Positions 15,941-24,252 of a DNA stretch of 64,000 nucleotides are shown in pieces. The stretch is from assembly GCF_000482485.1 (NCBI RefSeq), contig NZ_AXVK01000028.1:61168-125167 (forward strand), written 5' to 3'. Made by a program: the position numbers and the translations under genes. Position 1 is the first letter of the stretch; each line of letters starts with the position of its first letter. Below the pieces are notes generated by a model. It made no database searches, was not told where the DNA came from, and was given only the letters and a program-made list of their open reading frames with translations. This stretch comes from Paucisalibacillus globulus DSM 18846 (GTDB taxonomy: Bacteria > Bacillota > Bacilli > Bacillales > Amphibacillaceae).

Positions 15941-16818
15941 CGACTTCCACCCTCCCCTACTTTTACTAGACGTTTTCCATCATCCCGATAGGTAAAAAAT
16001 CCTTCACCAGAGCGCACACCAATTTTCCCTTCGCTTACTAAGCGACCAAGATAAGGTGACGGTAAATATTTACTGTTCTTCGTTTCTTCATATAGCTCTT
16101 GCAATTGCTGAAATATCTCGTCCAATCCAATTCGATCTGCCATTTCTAATAACCCAAGTCTCCATTCAAAGGAAGATTTCAACATTTGATCTAGTTCCTC
16201 TGCGGTTGTTAGACCTTCTGCCAATACCTCCACCGCTTCATTAAAAAAAGTAAATGTAATCCGGCTAAATGCATAGCCAGGTGCTTCTTTCACATGACAA
16301 ATAAACACATTCATTTTTTCCATGAAGTCAAAAATGGTCTCATAAGTTTGATCGTGAGTTTGGTTTCCCTTAATAATTTCAACTGCATGATATATAAAAT
16401 GTAGTCCGATAATTCTTTCAGGAAATACTGCATCCTTTTGAATATCAGATACACGATTCGTAATAGAATTTGTTGCCAAAATAGTCGTTTCTTCTAACAT
16501 TTCTTCTAGTTGTTTAAATAAATCCTTCTTCTCCACCATGTTTCCATTAATTGATTCCACCACTAAATCAGCATCATTCAAAGCATGCAAATCAACATGA
16601 TAATGAATTCTCGATAAGATCACTTTTTTCTCTGATATGGTTATTGCATATTTCGCTATTCTTCTATCTAATGCTTTTTCAATATCTTGTTGAATAAGAG
16701 GAAGTTGCTCCTCCTGTTGACAAACAACAATCACATCTTTTTCTTTTCTTGCTAACCTCTCTGCAATCCAAGATTCACCAATGTCATCGATTAAGAGACC
16801 CACTTTTTTAATGGACAT
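15937..16818 (-). CDS. 3-hydroxyacyl-CoA dehydrogenase-like protein with degenerate NAD-binding motif
   Basis: The 293-residue protein has the two-domain layout of 3-hydroxybutyryl-CoA dehydrogenases: VVESINGNMVEKKDLFKQLE, RIIGLHFIYHAVEII with the catalytic-type His, EAPGYAFSRITF, and the C-terminal LGLLEMADRIGLDE and RSGEGFFTYRDDG. The N-terminal dinucleotide motif, normally GAGTMG, reads LLIDDIGESW here, so NAD binding may be lost or altered. The start ATG 16818 has AAAGGAAG upstream; an earlier in-frame codon lies in the repeat element. It is translationally coupled to ackA. Function is uncertain: a diverged dehydrogenase or a non-catalytic CoA-ester binder. Confidence 0.78.
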   Translation of the reverse strand: MSIKKVGLLIDDIGESWIAERLARKEKDVIVVCQQEEQLPLIQQDIEKALDRRIAKYAITISEKKVILSRIHYHVDLHALNDADLVVESINGNMVEKKDLFKQLEEMLEETTILATNSITNRVSDIQKDAVFPERIIGLHFIYHAVEIIKGNQTHDQTYETIFDFMEKMNVFICHVKEAPGYAFSRITFTFFNEAVEVLAEGLTTAEELDQMLKSSFEWRLGLLEMADRIGLDEIFQQLQELYEETKNSKYLPSPYLGRLVSEGKIGVRSGEGFFTYRDDGKRLVKVGEGGSR

Positions 16819-16836
16819 GTTATCTTCCTTTCTCGT

Positions 16837-16915
16837 TAGAAAAACTCGCATTCACTCAGTCCCAAGCGAAATGTGTTAGTTTTTCTTATGTCGGCGGAAA
16901 GTTTTTATACTTTCC
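16837..16915. repeat. Two-hairpin dispersed element, copy 1
   Basis: TAGAAAAACTCGCATTC and its inverse (AATGTGTTAGTTTTTCTTA) make the first stem. GGAAAG and CTTTCC around TTTTTATA make the second. The element lies in the 5' untranslated region of the dehydrogenase-like gene, right before its ribosome site. Related copies are at 22252, 23258 and 52973. Confidence 0.75.
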
Positions 16916-17095
16916 TATCTACGAACAAAGGGACAAGTTATTTTCCCAATTCATCAGTAGACGCAATCTGATGATGGATACTAGCTAGGGACTGCCTCAT
17001 CTGTTTTGATAAAGAACTTATTTATACTACACTTCTTCCAATTTCATCATATCATAACTTCAATTCGACAAATGTTAATGCTTTGTGACTGAAAT

Positions 17096-17149
17096 GCCGT
17101 GGGGACAGGTTCCTTGGCTCAATCGAGCCAAGGAACCTGTCCCCACGGC
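17096..17149. repeat. Dispersed palindrome, copy 4 (GGTTCC subtype)
   Basis: GCCGTGGGGACAGGTTCCTT and its inverse have GGTTCC/GGAACC arms in place of GGTACC. A T-run (TCTTTTTTTG) follows, which would suit a rho-independent terminator in the + direction. Confidence 0.9.
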
Positions 17150-17235
17150 ATCTTTTTTTGAATATATCTAAACAAATCGATAACAATAATCCTATGATAG
17201 CTTTTCTAAATTTTATAAACGACGGAGGAATGAAC

Positions 17236-17343
17236 ATGGTTAAAGACTCACATGCACCAAAGGAAAAACAAAATGAAGCTAAAAGGCCAGATGAGCAAAG
17301 ACGCAATAAAGGAAAATCCAACGCTAGAAATACAAGAAGTTAA
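17236..17343 (+). CDS. Small hydrophilic protein (35 aa), unknown function
   Basis: An ATG at 17236 follows GGAGGA with 6-8 nt spacing and opens a very charged peptide, MVKDSHAPKEKQNEAKRPDE and onward, rich in Lys, Arg, Asn and Gln, with no membrane segment. The composition recalls small spore or stress-related peptides of Bacillaceae, but I recognise no family. It stands alone between two dispersed palindromes, either of which may terminate it. Confidence 0.55.
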   Translation: MVKDSHAPKEKQNEAKRPDEQRRNKGKSNARNTRS

Positions 17344-17348
17344 TGGAT

Positions 17349-17401
17349 CCACAGGGACAGGTACCTTGGCTCAACCGAGCCGAGGTACCTGTCCCCATGG
17401 C
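17349..17401. repeat. Dispersed palindrome, copy 5 (mixed arms)
   Basis: The left arm is CCACAGGGACAGGTACCTTG and the right arm pairs with GAGCCGAGGTACCTGTCCCC, with a few G-T mismatches. It lies directly after the small ORF and before the convergent acyl-CoA synthetase gene. Confidence 0.85.
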
Positions 17402-17410
17402 AAGTTTTAC

Positions 17411-18991
17411 CTATTTTAAACTTAGTTTTTCCCGCTGTCTCAACTCAACGCGACGAATTTTCCCCGATGTTGTTTTCGGTAGTTCATCTACAAACTCTAT
17501 TTTCCTAGGATATTTGTATGGTGCAGTGGACTGTTTCACATGGTTTTGCAGTTCTTTTACTAATTCCTCTCCTGCATTTACCACATGATTCTGTAATATA
17601 ATATATGCTTTTACCACATTCCCGCGAATCTCATCCGGACTAGCAATAACAGCACATTCTTTTACTGCTGGATGCTTTACCAATGCATCTTCCACTTCAA
17701 ATGGTCCAATTGTATAGCCAGAGCTAATGATAATATCATCGTTTCTACCTTCAAACCAGAAATAACCTTCCTCATCCAGTGAAGCTTGGTCACCGGTAAT
17801 ATAGAAGTTACCACGATGTGTTTTCAGTGTACGGTCCTCATCCTTGTAATACCCTTTAAATAGTGCCGGTGTATCCAGTGGGATGGCAATATCACCAACA
17901 ACTCCAACTTCCACTGCATTTCCGTCTTCATCAATTAATTGTACGTTATTTCCTGGAGTAGGTTTTCCCATCGAGCCGGCTTTTACTTTCATACCCTTTA
18001 AAAATCCTAATAGTAATGTATTTTCCGTTTGGCCATAGCCATCCCTAACTGTGATATTAAAATACTTTTCGAACTGATCGATGACTTCTCGGTTTAACGG
18101 TTCACCAGCGGATACCGCACTGTGGACTGCAGATAAATCATAGTCTGCTAGATTATTTAATTTTGCCATAAGTCGATATTCCGTTGGGGTACAACAAAAT
18201 ACATTAATCCTATTTTCCTCGATTAAAGATAGATATTTCTTTGGTTCAAATTTTCCGCTATACACAAATCCTGTAGCACCAGATCCTAATACCGATAAAA
18301 ATGGACTCCAAACCCATTTCTGCCAACCAGGGGCTGCCGTTGCCCAAACCGTATCGCCATTTTTAATTCCTAGCCAGTGTGCAGGAGCAGAACTCATATG
18401 GGCGAATCCCCAAGCATGCGTGTGCATAACCGCCTTAGGATTACTCGTTGTACCGGATGTATATGGTAAAAATGCAAGATCATCCCTGGATGTTGCAACA
18501 ATTTCCAATTGATCGGAAGCAGATTCCTTCAAGCCATCTAAATGATTCCATTCCGTAACAGGCTCATCAACGGTAAATTTCACAAGCTCATCATACTCTG
18601 CCATTCCTGTGAATTCATCAGTATAATCAGAATGACATACAACACCACTTACTTCACCATGGGCGATTCGGTACTGTAAATCCTTTGTTCGAAACATTTC
18701 CGAACTTGGGATAATGATGATTCCAGTTTTTAATGCTGCAATATAGACCTCATACGTATCGATTAGGCGGGGCATCATAACGAGTAACTTATCCCCTTTT
18801 TTAAGACCCTTTTCTAAAAATATATTACCAATTTTATTTGCATTTCTAATTAAGTTTTTATACGTAATTTCTCGTCTGGTACCTTGTTCATCTTCCCAAA
18901 TAACCGCAAGCCGATTTGGTTCTTTAGCATACTTCTCAAATTCCATTACAATATTATAATTTTCTGGTGCAATTAAATCTTCTCTATTCAA
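17411..18991 (-). CDS. Acyl-CoA synthetase (AMP-forming), medium/branched-chain MbcS-like
   Basis: The protein of about 526 residues belongs to the ANL adenylating family. Motifs are the P-loop-like YTSGTTSNPKAVMHTH, the A5 segment DGYGQTEN, the A7/A8 region FYITGDQASLDEEGYFWFEG with NDDIIISSGYTIGPFEVE, and the catalytic Lys in TTSGKIRR. Overall length and sequence resemble MbcS/YtcI of Bacillus, which activates medium and branched-chain acids to CoA esters. The start is uncertain: TTG 18991 has GAGGTGG close upstream, GTG 19000 does not. It is monocistronic, ending at a palindromic repeat. Confidence 0.88.
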   Translation of the reverse strand: MNREDLIAPENYNIVMEFEKYAKEPNRLAVIWEDEQGTRREITYKNLIRNANKIGNIFLEKGLKKGDKLLVMMPRLIDTYEVYIAALKTGIIIIPSSEMFRTKDLQYRIAHGEVSGVVCHSDYTDEFTGMAEYDELVKFTVDEPVTEWNHLDGLKESASDQLEIVATSRDDLAFLPYTSGTTSNPKAVMHTHAWGFAHMSSAPAHWLGIKNGDTVWATAAPGWQKWVWSPFLSVLGSGATGFVYSGKFEPKKYLSLIEENRINVFCCTPTEYRLMAKLNNLADYDLSAVHSAVSAGEPLNREVIDQFEKYFNITVRDGYGQTENTLLLGFLKGMKVKAGSMGKPTPGNNVQLIDEDGNAVEVGVVGDIAIPLDTPALFKGYYKDEDRTLKTHRGNFYITGDQASLDEEGYFWFEGRNDDIIISSGYTIGPFEVEDALVKHPAVKECAVIASPDEIRGNVVKAYIILQNHVVNAGEELVKELQNHVKQSTAPYKYPRKIEFVDELPKTTSGKIRRVELRQREKLSLK

Positions 18992-19087
18992 CTTTACCAC
19001 CTCTATTTTTTAGCACTAGATACTAACTGTTAATCATTATATCAGATTATAATAAATTTAGTTGAATAGAAGATTCATATAATCAAT

Positions 19088-19140
19088 CCGTGGGGACAGG
19101 TTCCTTGGCTCTAAAGAGCCAAGGAACCTGTCCCCACGGC
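19088..19140. repeat. Dispersed palindrome, copy 6 (GGTTCC subtype)
   Basis: CCGTGGGGACAGGTTCCTTG with its inverse and loop TAAA. It lies between the divergent promoter region of the acyl-CoA synthetase gene and the first T-box. Confidence 0.9.
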
Positions 19141-19210
19141 ATTTTAAAATTTTCCCCTTGACAATTCTTTTTATATGCTTTATGATTTTCCTTAACTTTA
19201 TGACAGAAAT

Positions 19211-19420
19211 GCATAGAACTATTCTAGTAGCTTTTACATCCCCTGAAAATTAGAGACCTGGTGGTTGCTGCAAACCAGGCAGAGTGTAGAGCGAAGTACA
19301 AATAGGGAGCAGAATTTTTTCCGGTTTCGGCCGTTATCTAATCAAGCGAGCAGAGATATTTCTGCTAACTAGGGTGGTACCACGGAGCTTCCGTCCCTTT
19401 TAGGGATGGAGGCTTTTTCT
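19211..19420 (+). promoter_or_regulatory. T-box leader 1 of 3, tyrosine (UAC) specifier
   Basis: Stem I starts near CTATTCTAGTAG and closes at AAATAG. Its specifier loop shows the AGUA and GAA motifs with codon UAC at 19297-19299. The distal part has the usual GGTGGTTGCTGCAAACC hairpin. The T-box AGGGTGGTACCACG is at 19371-19384, and a terminator hairpin with T-run (GTCCCTTTTAGGGATGGAGG then TTTTT) follows. Uncharged tRNA-Tyr would favour the antiterminator. Confidence 0.9.
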
Positions 19421-19458
19421 ATTTTCCATTACTCTTTCAATTTCATAACGATATAAAA

Positions 19459-19670
19459 GCAATGAACTATTCTAGTAGTTTTACATTACTTGTAATCAGA
19501 GACCTGATGGTTGGTGCGAATCAGGCGAGGTGTAGAGCGAAGTACAAATAGGGAGCTGATTTTTCCGGTTTCGGCCGTTATCTATTAGAGTGAGTAGAGC
19601 AATCTACTAATTAGGGTGGTACCACGGAGCTTTCGTCCCTTGTTTTGGGGATGATGGCTCTTTTTATTTT
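19459..19670 (+). promoter_or_regulatory. T-box leader 2 of 3, tyrosine (UAC) specifier
   Basis: This is a second complete leader, very similar to the third. The specifier UAC is at 19543-19545, the T-box at 19613-19626, and the terminator stem is formed by GTCCCTTGTTTTGGGGATGA and a TTTTT tail. It has its own full Stem I, so it should respond independently. Confidence 0.9.
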
Positions 19671-19708
19671 CATTTATAGTTTTTGAATATTACAACTTCA
19701 TATAATAA

Positions 19709-19919
19709 AGGCGATGAACTATTCTAGTAGTTTTACATTACTTGAAAAATCAGAGACCTGATGGTTGGTGTGAATCAGGCAAGGTGTAGAACGAAGTACA
19801 AATAGGGAGCTGATTTTTCCGGTTTTGGCCGTTATCTATTAGAGTGAGTAGAGCAATCTACTAATTAGGGTGGTACCACGAAGCTTTCGTCCCTTCTTTT
19901 GGGGATGGAAGCTTTTTTA
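19709..19919 (+). promoter_or_regulatory. T-box leader 3 of 3, tyrosine (UAC) specifier
   Basis: This is the third tandem leader, with specifier UAC at 19797-19799, T-box AGGGTGGTACCACG at 19867-19880 and a terminator ending in TTTTTT just 32 bp before the NhaC start codon. Its close similarity to leader 2 points to recent duplication. Confidence 0.9.
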
Positions 19920-19951
19920 ATTTATATACAAATACAAGGAGGAATCTTCTC

Positions 19952-21367
19952 ATGAAAAAAGAGATGTCAGTTAGTCTAGCGTTATTACCCATTTTTGCAA
20001 TCATCATTACTGGGGCATTGTCTGTGTTTATTTGGGGAGCCGGTATGCACTTCCCACTGATTTTTGGAATTATTGCAGCGGCACTGATTTCGTACTTATG
20101 TGGATGGAAGTGGGAAGAGATTCAAACAATGATGGTTAACGGTGTAAGTAGAGCTTTACCAGCAGTTTTTATTTTACTCATCATCGGTACAATTATTGGT
20201 TCTTGGATAGCTAGCGGTGTAATTCCGACCATTATTTTCTACGGTTTAACCATAATAAAGCCTGAAATTTTTGTGCCTATTGTTGCTATAGTCACTGGTA
20301 TCGTTGCGGTAACACTTGGAAGTTCATTTACTTCCATAGCAACTATAGGGCTTGCATTTATGGTTATTGGAGAAGGTCTTGGTTTTCCCGCTGCACTCGT
20401 TGCAGGTGCTGTTATTTCAGGTGCCTACTTCGGGGATAAATTATCACCAGCATCGGATACAACCAACGTAGCACCCGCGATGGCAGACACTGATTTGTTT
20501 AGCCATGTAAAACATATGCTTTGGGATACCATTCCTGCATTTGCCATTTCAATCCTATTATTTTGGATTATTAGTAATACGGATGCTGGGAGTGGGATTA
20601 CTGATACAGCAACAATTAATAGTTTAAAAAATGGGTTAAATGACATATTTGTAATACATCCTTTACTGCTTGGCATGCCAATACTAACTATCATTCTAAT
20701 GATTAGACGAACTCCTGCTATCCCTACTTTAATTACTGTCAGTTTGCTCGGTGCCCTTCTAGCAGTTTTCGTTCAAGGGGTATCCATAGGGAACATTATT
20801 CAAACCATGACCAGTGGATTTACAGGAGAATCTGATTTAGAAGCGATTAAATCCTTATTAAATCAAGGTGGGTTAACGTCCATGCTAGGAACGATAGCAA
20901 TTTTGATACTTGCTACAGCACTCGGTGGTATATTGGAAACCTCTGGAGCATTTCATGTCCTAACAAGAAAAATGATGGCAAAGGTTAGAAAAACTAGTTC
21001 TCTAATTACGTCTACGATTTTCGCAACCTTTGTTGTTGCATTTTCTACTGGTGCACAATTCTTGGCGATTATTTTACCAGCAAGAACGTTAGTAGATAAA
21101 TATAAAGAAATGGGAATTGATACAAAAAACCTGTCACGGGCAGTAGAAGCAGCAGGGACAGTTGGCATTAATTTAGTACCATGGGGAGTTCCTGCAGTCT
21201 TTGCAGCAGGCATCTTTGGACTAAGTCCCGAAGAATTTATTCCCTTTTCCTTCTTTGTATTCCTAGTACCGTTAGTTAATATTTTATTTGGATTTACAGG
21301 ATGGACCATTTCTCGGAAAAATTATGATAATGAATCAACTTTAGAAAAAGGAGAGCATACAGCATGA
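19952..21367 (+). CDS. NhaC-family antiporter, probable tyrosine-responsive transporter
   Basis: The 471-residue integral membrane protein has about 11-12 hydrophobic segments. It has the family signature GAYFGDKLSPASDTTNVAPA near residue 160 and a conserved second-half repeat (LVPWGVPAVFAAGIFG). NhaC proteins exchange Na+ with H+, but members under tyrosine T-box control are thought to move tyrosine or a related amino acid. The three tandem UAC T-boxes in its leader make that reading more likely than simple pH homeostasis. The ATG follows AAGGAGGA. It overlaps the next gene by 4 bp. Confidence 0.9.
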   Translation: MKKEMSVSLALLPIFAIIITGALSVFIWGAGMHFPLIFGIIAAALISYLCGWKWEEIQTMMVNGVSRALPAVFILLIIGTIIGSWIASGVIPTIIFYGLTIIKPEIFVPIVAIVTGIVAVTLGSSFTSIATIGLAFMVIGEGLGFPAALVAGAVISGAYFGDKLSPASDTTNVAPAMADTDLFSHVKHMLWDTIPAFAISILLFWIISNTDAGSGITDTATINSLKNGLNDIFVIHPLLLGMPILTIILMIRRTPAIPTLITVSLLGALLAVFVQGVSIGNIIQTMTSGFTGESDLEAIKSLLNQGGLTSMLGTIAILILATALGGILETSGAFHVLTRKMMAKVRKTSSLITSTIFATFVVAFSTGAQFLAIILPARTLVDKYKEMGIDTKNLSRAVEAAGTVGINLVPWGVPAVFAAGIFGLSPEEFIPFSFFVFLVPLVNILFGFTGWTISRKNYDNESTLEKGEHTA

Positions 21368-22230
21368 GTAAGGTTATTTTATCAGTTATCGGAACTGCAC
21401 AAGATGGCGGTCTCCCACACCCAAATTGTTTTTGTGAGAATTGTAAACGGGCAATAAACAATCCCAATTTCAGACGTACCGCTTCCGCACTTGCAATTGT
21501 TTTACCAGAGAAAAAAAAATGGCATTTAATTGATGCAACACCTGATTTAAAAGAACAAATGAGCAAGCTTCAAATGACGTTTCAGCTAGAGGGAACAATA
21601 ATGAGCAGTATCTTTTTAACTCATGCACATATGGGGCATCTTCCAGGCCTGTTATTTTTAGGCAAGGAAGGAATAAATACGACCAACGTCCCCGTATTTG
21701 CAGGAGCTAAAATGAAACATATGTTGGAGAATAACGCTCCTTGGCAACTGTTAACAAAACTTGAAAACATTATGCTTAAGGATCTTCGAAATGAGGAATC
21801 TGTAAAAATTAATGAACAATTTTCTGTCTTACCTGTTTTAGTTCCACATCGAAATGAATTTTCTGAGACATTTGCTTTTCGGATAATCGGGCCAAATAAA
21901 AAAGTGTTATATATTCCAGATATCGACCGCTGGGAGGAGTGGGAGATTGATATCGTTGATGCCTGTAAAGAAGCAGACATATGTTTGTTAGATGGAACAT
22001 TTCACTCTCCAAGAGATTTAGAACATATCGGACGTGACTTCAGGGAAGTTCCGCATCCATTAATGACAACAACAATGGAGAAACTTCAAGAGGTGACATC
22101 GCAAACTGACATATATTTTACTCATCTAAATCACTCAAATCCCGCCTTAGTTTCAACGGGTGAAGAGCGAAAAGAGCTTTTGAAAAAAGGATTTTTCATC
22201 GCGGAAGATGGCATGGAATTCATTATTTAA
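21364..22230 (+). CDS. PqqB-like metallo-beta-lactamase-fold protein
   Basis: The 288-residue MBL-fold protein shows an N-terminal CxCxxC motif (HPNCFCENC) like that of PqqB, a metal-site segment FLTHAHMGHLPGL (HxHxGH rather than HxHxDH), LVPHRNE, YIPDIDRWEEW and a late His in THLNHSNP. It resembles PqqB-like proteins that occur outside PQQ clusters; no other pqq gene is present here. Its ATG overlaps the NhaC stop (ATGA), so it shares the three tyrosine T-boxes. True PqqB acts on a tyrosine-derived substrate, so a role in oxidising or hydrolysing a tyrosine-related compound is conceivable (inference). Reaction unknown. Confidence 0.83.
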   Translation: MSKVILSVIGTAQDGGLPHPNCFCENCKRAINNPNFRRTASALAIVLPEKKKWHLIDATPDLKEQMSKLQMTFQLEGTIMSSIFLTHAHMGHLPGLLFLGKEGINTTNVPVFAGAKMKHMLENNAPWQLLTKLENIMLKDLRNEESVKINEQFSVLPVLVPHRNEFSETFAFRIIGPNKKVLYIPDIDRWEEWEIDIVDACKEADICLLDGTFHSPRDLEHIGRDFREVPHPLMTTTMEKLQEVTSQTDIYFTHLNHSNPALVSTGEERKELLKKGFFIAEDGMEFII

Positions 22231-22238
22231 ATAATTGA

Positions 22239-22356
22239 ACTGCCTTTTGTTTAGAAAAACTTGCATTCGTTCATCTTTTGGCGAATGTGTTAGTTTTTCT
22301 TATGTCGACGGAAAGAATTTATACTTTCCAAACTACTAAAAAACAAAAGGCAGTTG
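22239..22356. repeat. Two-hairpin dispersed element, copy 2, nested in an outer inverted repeat
   Basis: The element proper (22252-22329) has TAGAAAAACTTGCATTC paired to GAATGTGTTAGTTTTTCTTA, followed by GGAAAG...CTTTCC. It is enclosed by an outer inverted repeat AACTGCCTTTTGTT / AACAAAAGGCAGTT (about 22239-22253 and 22342-22356). It lies between the convergent PqqB-like and proC genes, where the outer stem may be a terminator into whose loop the element was inserted. Confidence 0.75.
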
Positions 22357-22422
22357 GTTATTTTGGTATATTTGCACCTTTAACGTGGGGTATAGTTCGC
22401 AGTTCTATGTACCAAATTTCAT

Positions 22423-23238
22423 CTATCTACCTAATTCAATCGACCTATCTCGAGCGCTCTTAATACATTCAAAAATAATCCTTTCAAATTCATAGTTTAC
22501 TAGCGTATTAATCCCTGCTTCTGTCGTTCCAGCTGGACTCATGACTTGTTTTCTTAATTCTGTTGCAGAATTATTTGTTTGTAGTAACATTTTTCCTGCC
22601 CCTAAGAAGGTTTGTGAAATTAGAGTTTTTGCAGCACCTATCTCCAATCCCAATTCCACTGCTGCTTTTTCCATTGCTTCTGCTAAATAATATACGAAAG
22701 CTGGTCCACTTCCAGATAGCCCTGTAACGATATGCATATCTTCTTCTTCAATAACAGCTGTCGTACCAATGGTATTAAATAGAGCTCTAGCCACTCGTAC
22801 ATGCTCTTCTGATGCGCTTTCTCCTTTTGCAATTGCTGTTGCAGCAAGTCCAATTGAAGCAGGCATATTTGGAATCGCTCGAATGATTGGTACATGCTCA
22901 TGGAAAAGGCTAGAAATAAATTCAGTGGAAATCCCTGCAGCAACAGATATAATTAACTGATCAGACGTAACACTTCTCTCTAGAGATTGAACAGCTTCTT
23001 TTACATCAAATGGTTGCATGGATAAAATAATAATTTCTGCATCTTTTACCGCCTTTTTGCTATCCCGCACACAATGGATTTGATATTTTTCTTGGAGAAA
23101 ATTTAAACGTTCTTGATTCCTTCTATTCGTTACAATAATATTATCTTTCTTTAAAAATCCCTTGTTTACAATTCCAGAAATCATCGCTTCCGTCATAGAC
23201 CCAGCACCTATGAATGCTAGTTTAGTAAGCATATTCAT
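22423..23238 (-). CDS. proC: Pyrroline-5-carboxylate reductase
   Basis: The protein of about 271 residues catalyses the last step of proline synthesis (P5C + NAD(P)H to proline). It shows the Rossmann motif AFIGAGSMTEAMISG, the central RAIPNMPASIGLAATA and the C-terminal family signature (VTGLSGSGPAFVYYLAEAM and QVMSPAGTTEAGINTL). The start ATG 23238 follows GGGAGCGAG; further upstream codons lie in a repeat. It is monocistronic. Proline also serves as an osmolyte in many halotolerant Bacillaceae, but nothing here shows osmotic control. Confidence 0.93.
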   Translation of the reverse strand: MNMLTKLAFIGAGSMTEAMISGIVNKGFLKKDNIIVTNRRNQERLNFLQEKYQIHCVRDSKKAVKDAEIIILSMQPFDVKEAVQSLERSVTSDQLIISVAAGISTEFISSLFHEHVPIIRAIPNMPASIGLAATAIAKGESASEEHVRVARALFNTIGTTAVIEEEDMHIVTGLSGSGPAFVYYLAEAMEKAAVELGLEIGAAKTLISQTFLGAGKMLLQTNNSATELRKQVMSPAGTTEAGINTLVNYEFERIIFECIKSARDRSIELGR

Positions 23239-23257
23239 CTCGCTCCCTTTTAAATTT

Positions 23258-23391
23258 TTTAGAAAAATACGCATTCATTCGAACTCATCTATCTCCTTAA
23301 AGTAGTAACAAATCTTTAATTAATCTTACTATAAAGCGAGCAGTTTTATATGCTAGTTATACTTATGTCAGAGGTAAGCTTTTTATACTAG
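23258..23391. repeat. Two-hairpin dispersed element, degenerate copy 3
   Basis: TTAGAAAAATACGCATTCA near 23258 and TTATGTCAGAGGTAAGCTTT near 23362 match the two ends of the element at 16837-16915, but the middle is longer and mutated. It lies in the leader of proC. Confidence 0.55.
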
Positions 23392-23396
23392 ATAAA

Positions 23397-23468
23397 GCCA
23401 TGGGGACAGATAAAGCCATGGGGACAGTTACCTCGGCTCAAGTAAGCCGAGGTACCTGTCCCCACGGC
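23397..23468. repeat. Dispersed GGTACC palindrome, copy 7, with duplicated left arm
   Basis: GCCATGGGGACAG occurs twice, 18 bp apart, before the usual TTACCTCGGCTC and inverse arm. The duplication looks like a slip or partial re-insertion event. Confidence 0.85.
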
Positions 23469-23640
23469 CTTTTTTAATTGAATTAAATGATAGATTATCT
23501 CTACTTCCTTCTTCTTTTTAGAGAGAAAATCTCTTTTTACTCTTTCCTATTAAAATTTCACCATTATATCAGTAATTTTGTCCAACCTCTCTCTAGTAAT
23601 TCGAATAATATATAGAGTAACTATTCAGGAGGTAAATTAA
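23469..23640. other. AT-rich intergenic region
   Basis: No gene is seen here. It presumably carries the promoter of the frameshifted gene that follows, whose ribosome site is AGGAGG at 23629. Confidence 0.4.
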
Positions 23641-24092
23641 ATGCCAAACGATCATAAAAACCAAAATATAAACCAGAATGATGACCCGAGAGAGAATAAC
23701 CAGAATTCAGAAAACAGAATAGGAAATAATATAAATGTCGATGTAAATGTTAATGTCAATACGAATATTGGCGAATCGGCATACGAAGAAGATGGTGTAA
23801 CTGGCTATCCACCTGTTAATATCGTAAACTCAACACCATACGATGCACGCGGGATTGTAGAATATGCATCATTCTTTTGTTCAGATGATAGGTACAATAT
23901 TTCCGGGAATGGTGGTATTTGGAACGTCCCGATCGAGGAGTTTGTTTGATAACAAGAATCACTGCAATTGTTCGAACGCCAATTGGAGAGGTAAACGCGG
24001 TTCCATACACTTCTTCTGGCACTTCTTTTAGCCAGTATGCAATTATACAGACAGGTGAGTATTTGTTTGAAGTGACGCGCCGTACAGAGTAA
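23641..24092 (+). pseudogene. Frameshifted gene for a ~150-residue protein of unknown function
   Basis: The first part (ATG 23641 after AGGAGGT) encodes an Asn-rich N-terminus and a domain including NIVNSTPYDARGIVEYASFF, ending at TGA 23949. In a shifted frame the sequence continues plausibly from CLITRITAIVRTPIGEV at about 23945 to FEVTRRTE with stop TAA at 24092. Adding one base to the T-run around 23940 would restore a single reading frame. So this is either a pseudogene by a 1-nt deletion or a sequencing error. I do not recognise the family. No signal peptide or membrane segment is seen. Confidence 0.6.
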
Positions 24093-24200
24093 GTCTGTGG
24101 ACGGTTCTTTCACATTCGGGCAAATGGCCAGAGATAAAGAAATAATCAAGAAAATAAACTCAATATACGCGCAAGTAGTCTCTATTAAAACATTGAACAG

Positions 24201-24249
24201 TGGTACGGGTACCTTGGCTCGTCTGAGCCGAGGTACCTGTCCCCATGGC
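24201..24249. repeat. Dispersed GGTACC palindrome, copy 8 (degenerate left arm)
   Basis: The left arm is reduced to ACGGGTACCTTGGCTC while the right arm GAGCCGAGGTACCTGTCCCC is intact. It abuts the stop codon of the YeiH-type gene (4 bp away). Confidence 0.85.
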
Positions 24250-24252
24250 CTT

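Noticed and set aside
17096..17401. Composite transposon formed by the two palindromes around the small gene
   Set aside because: The palindromes belong to different subtypes, no transposase or target duplication is seen, and similar pairs occur by chance given their density.
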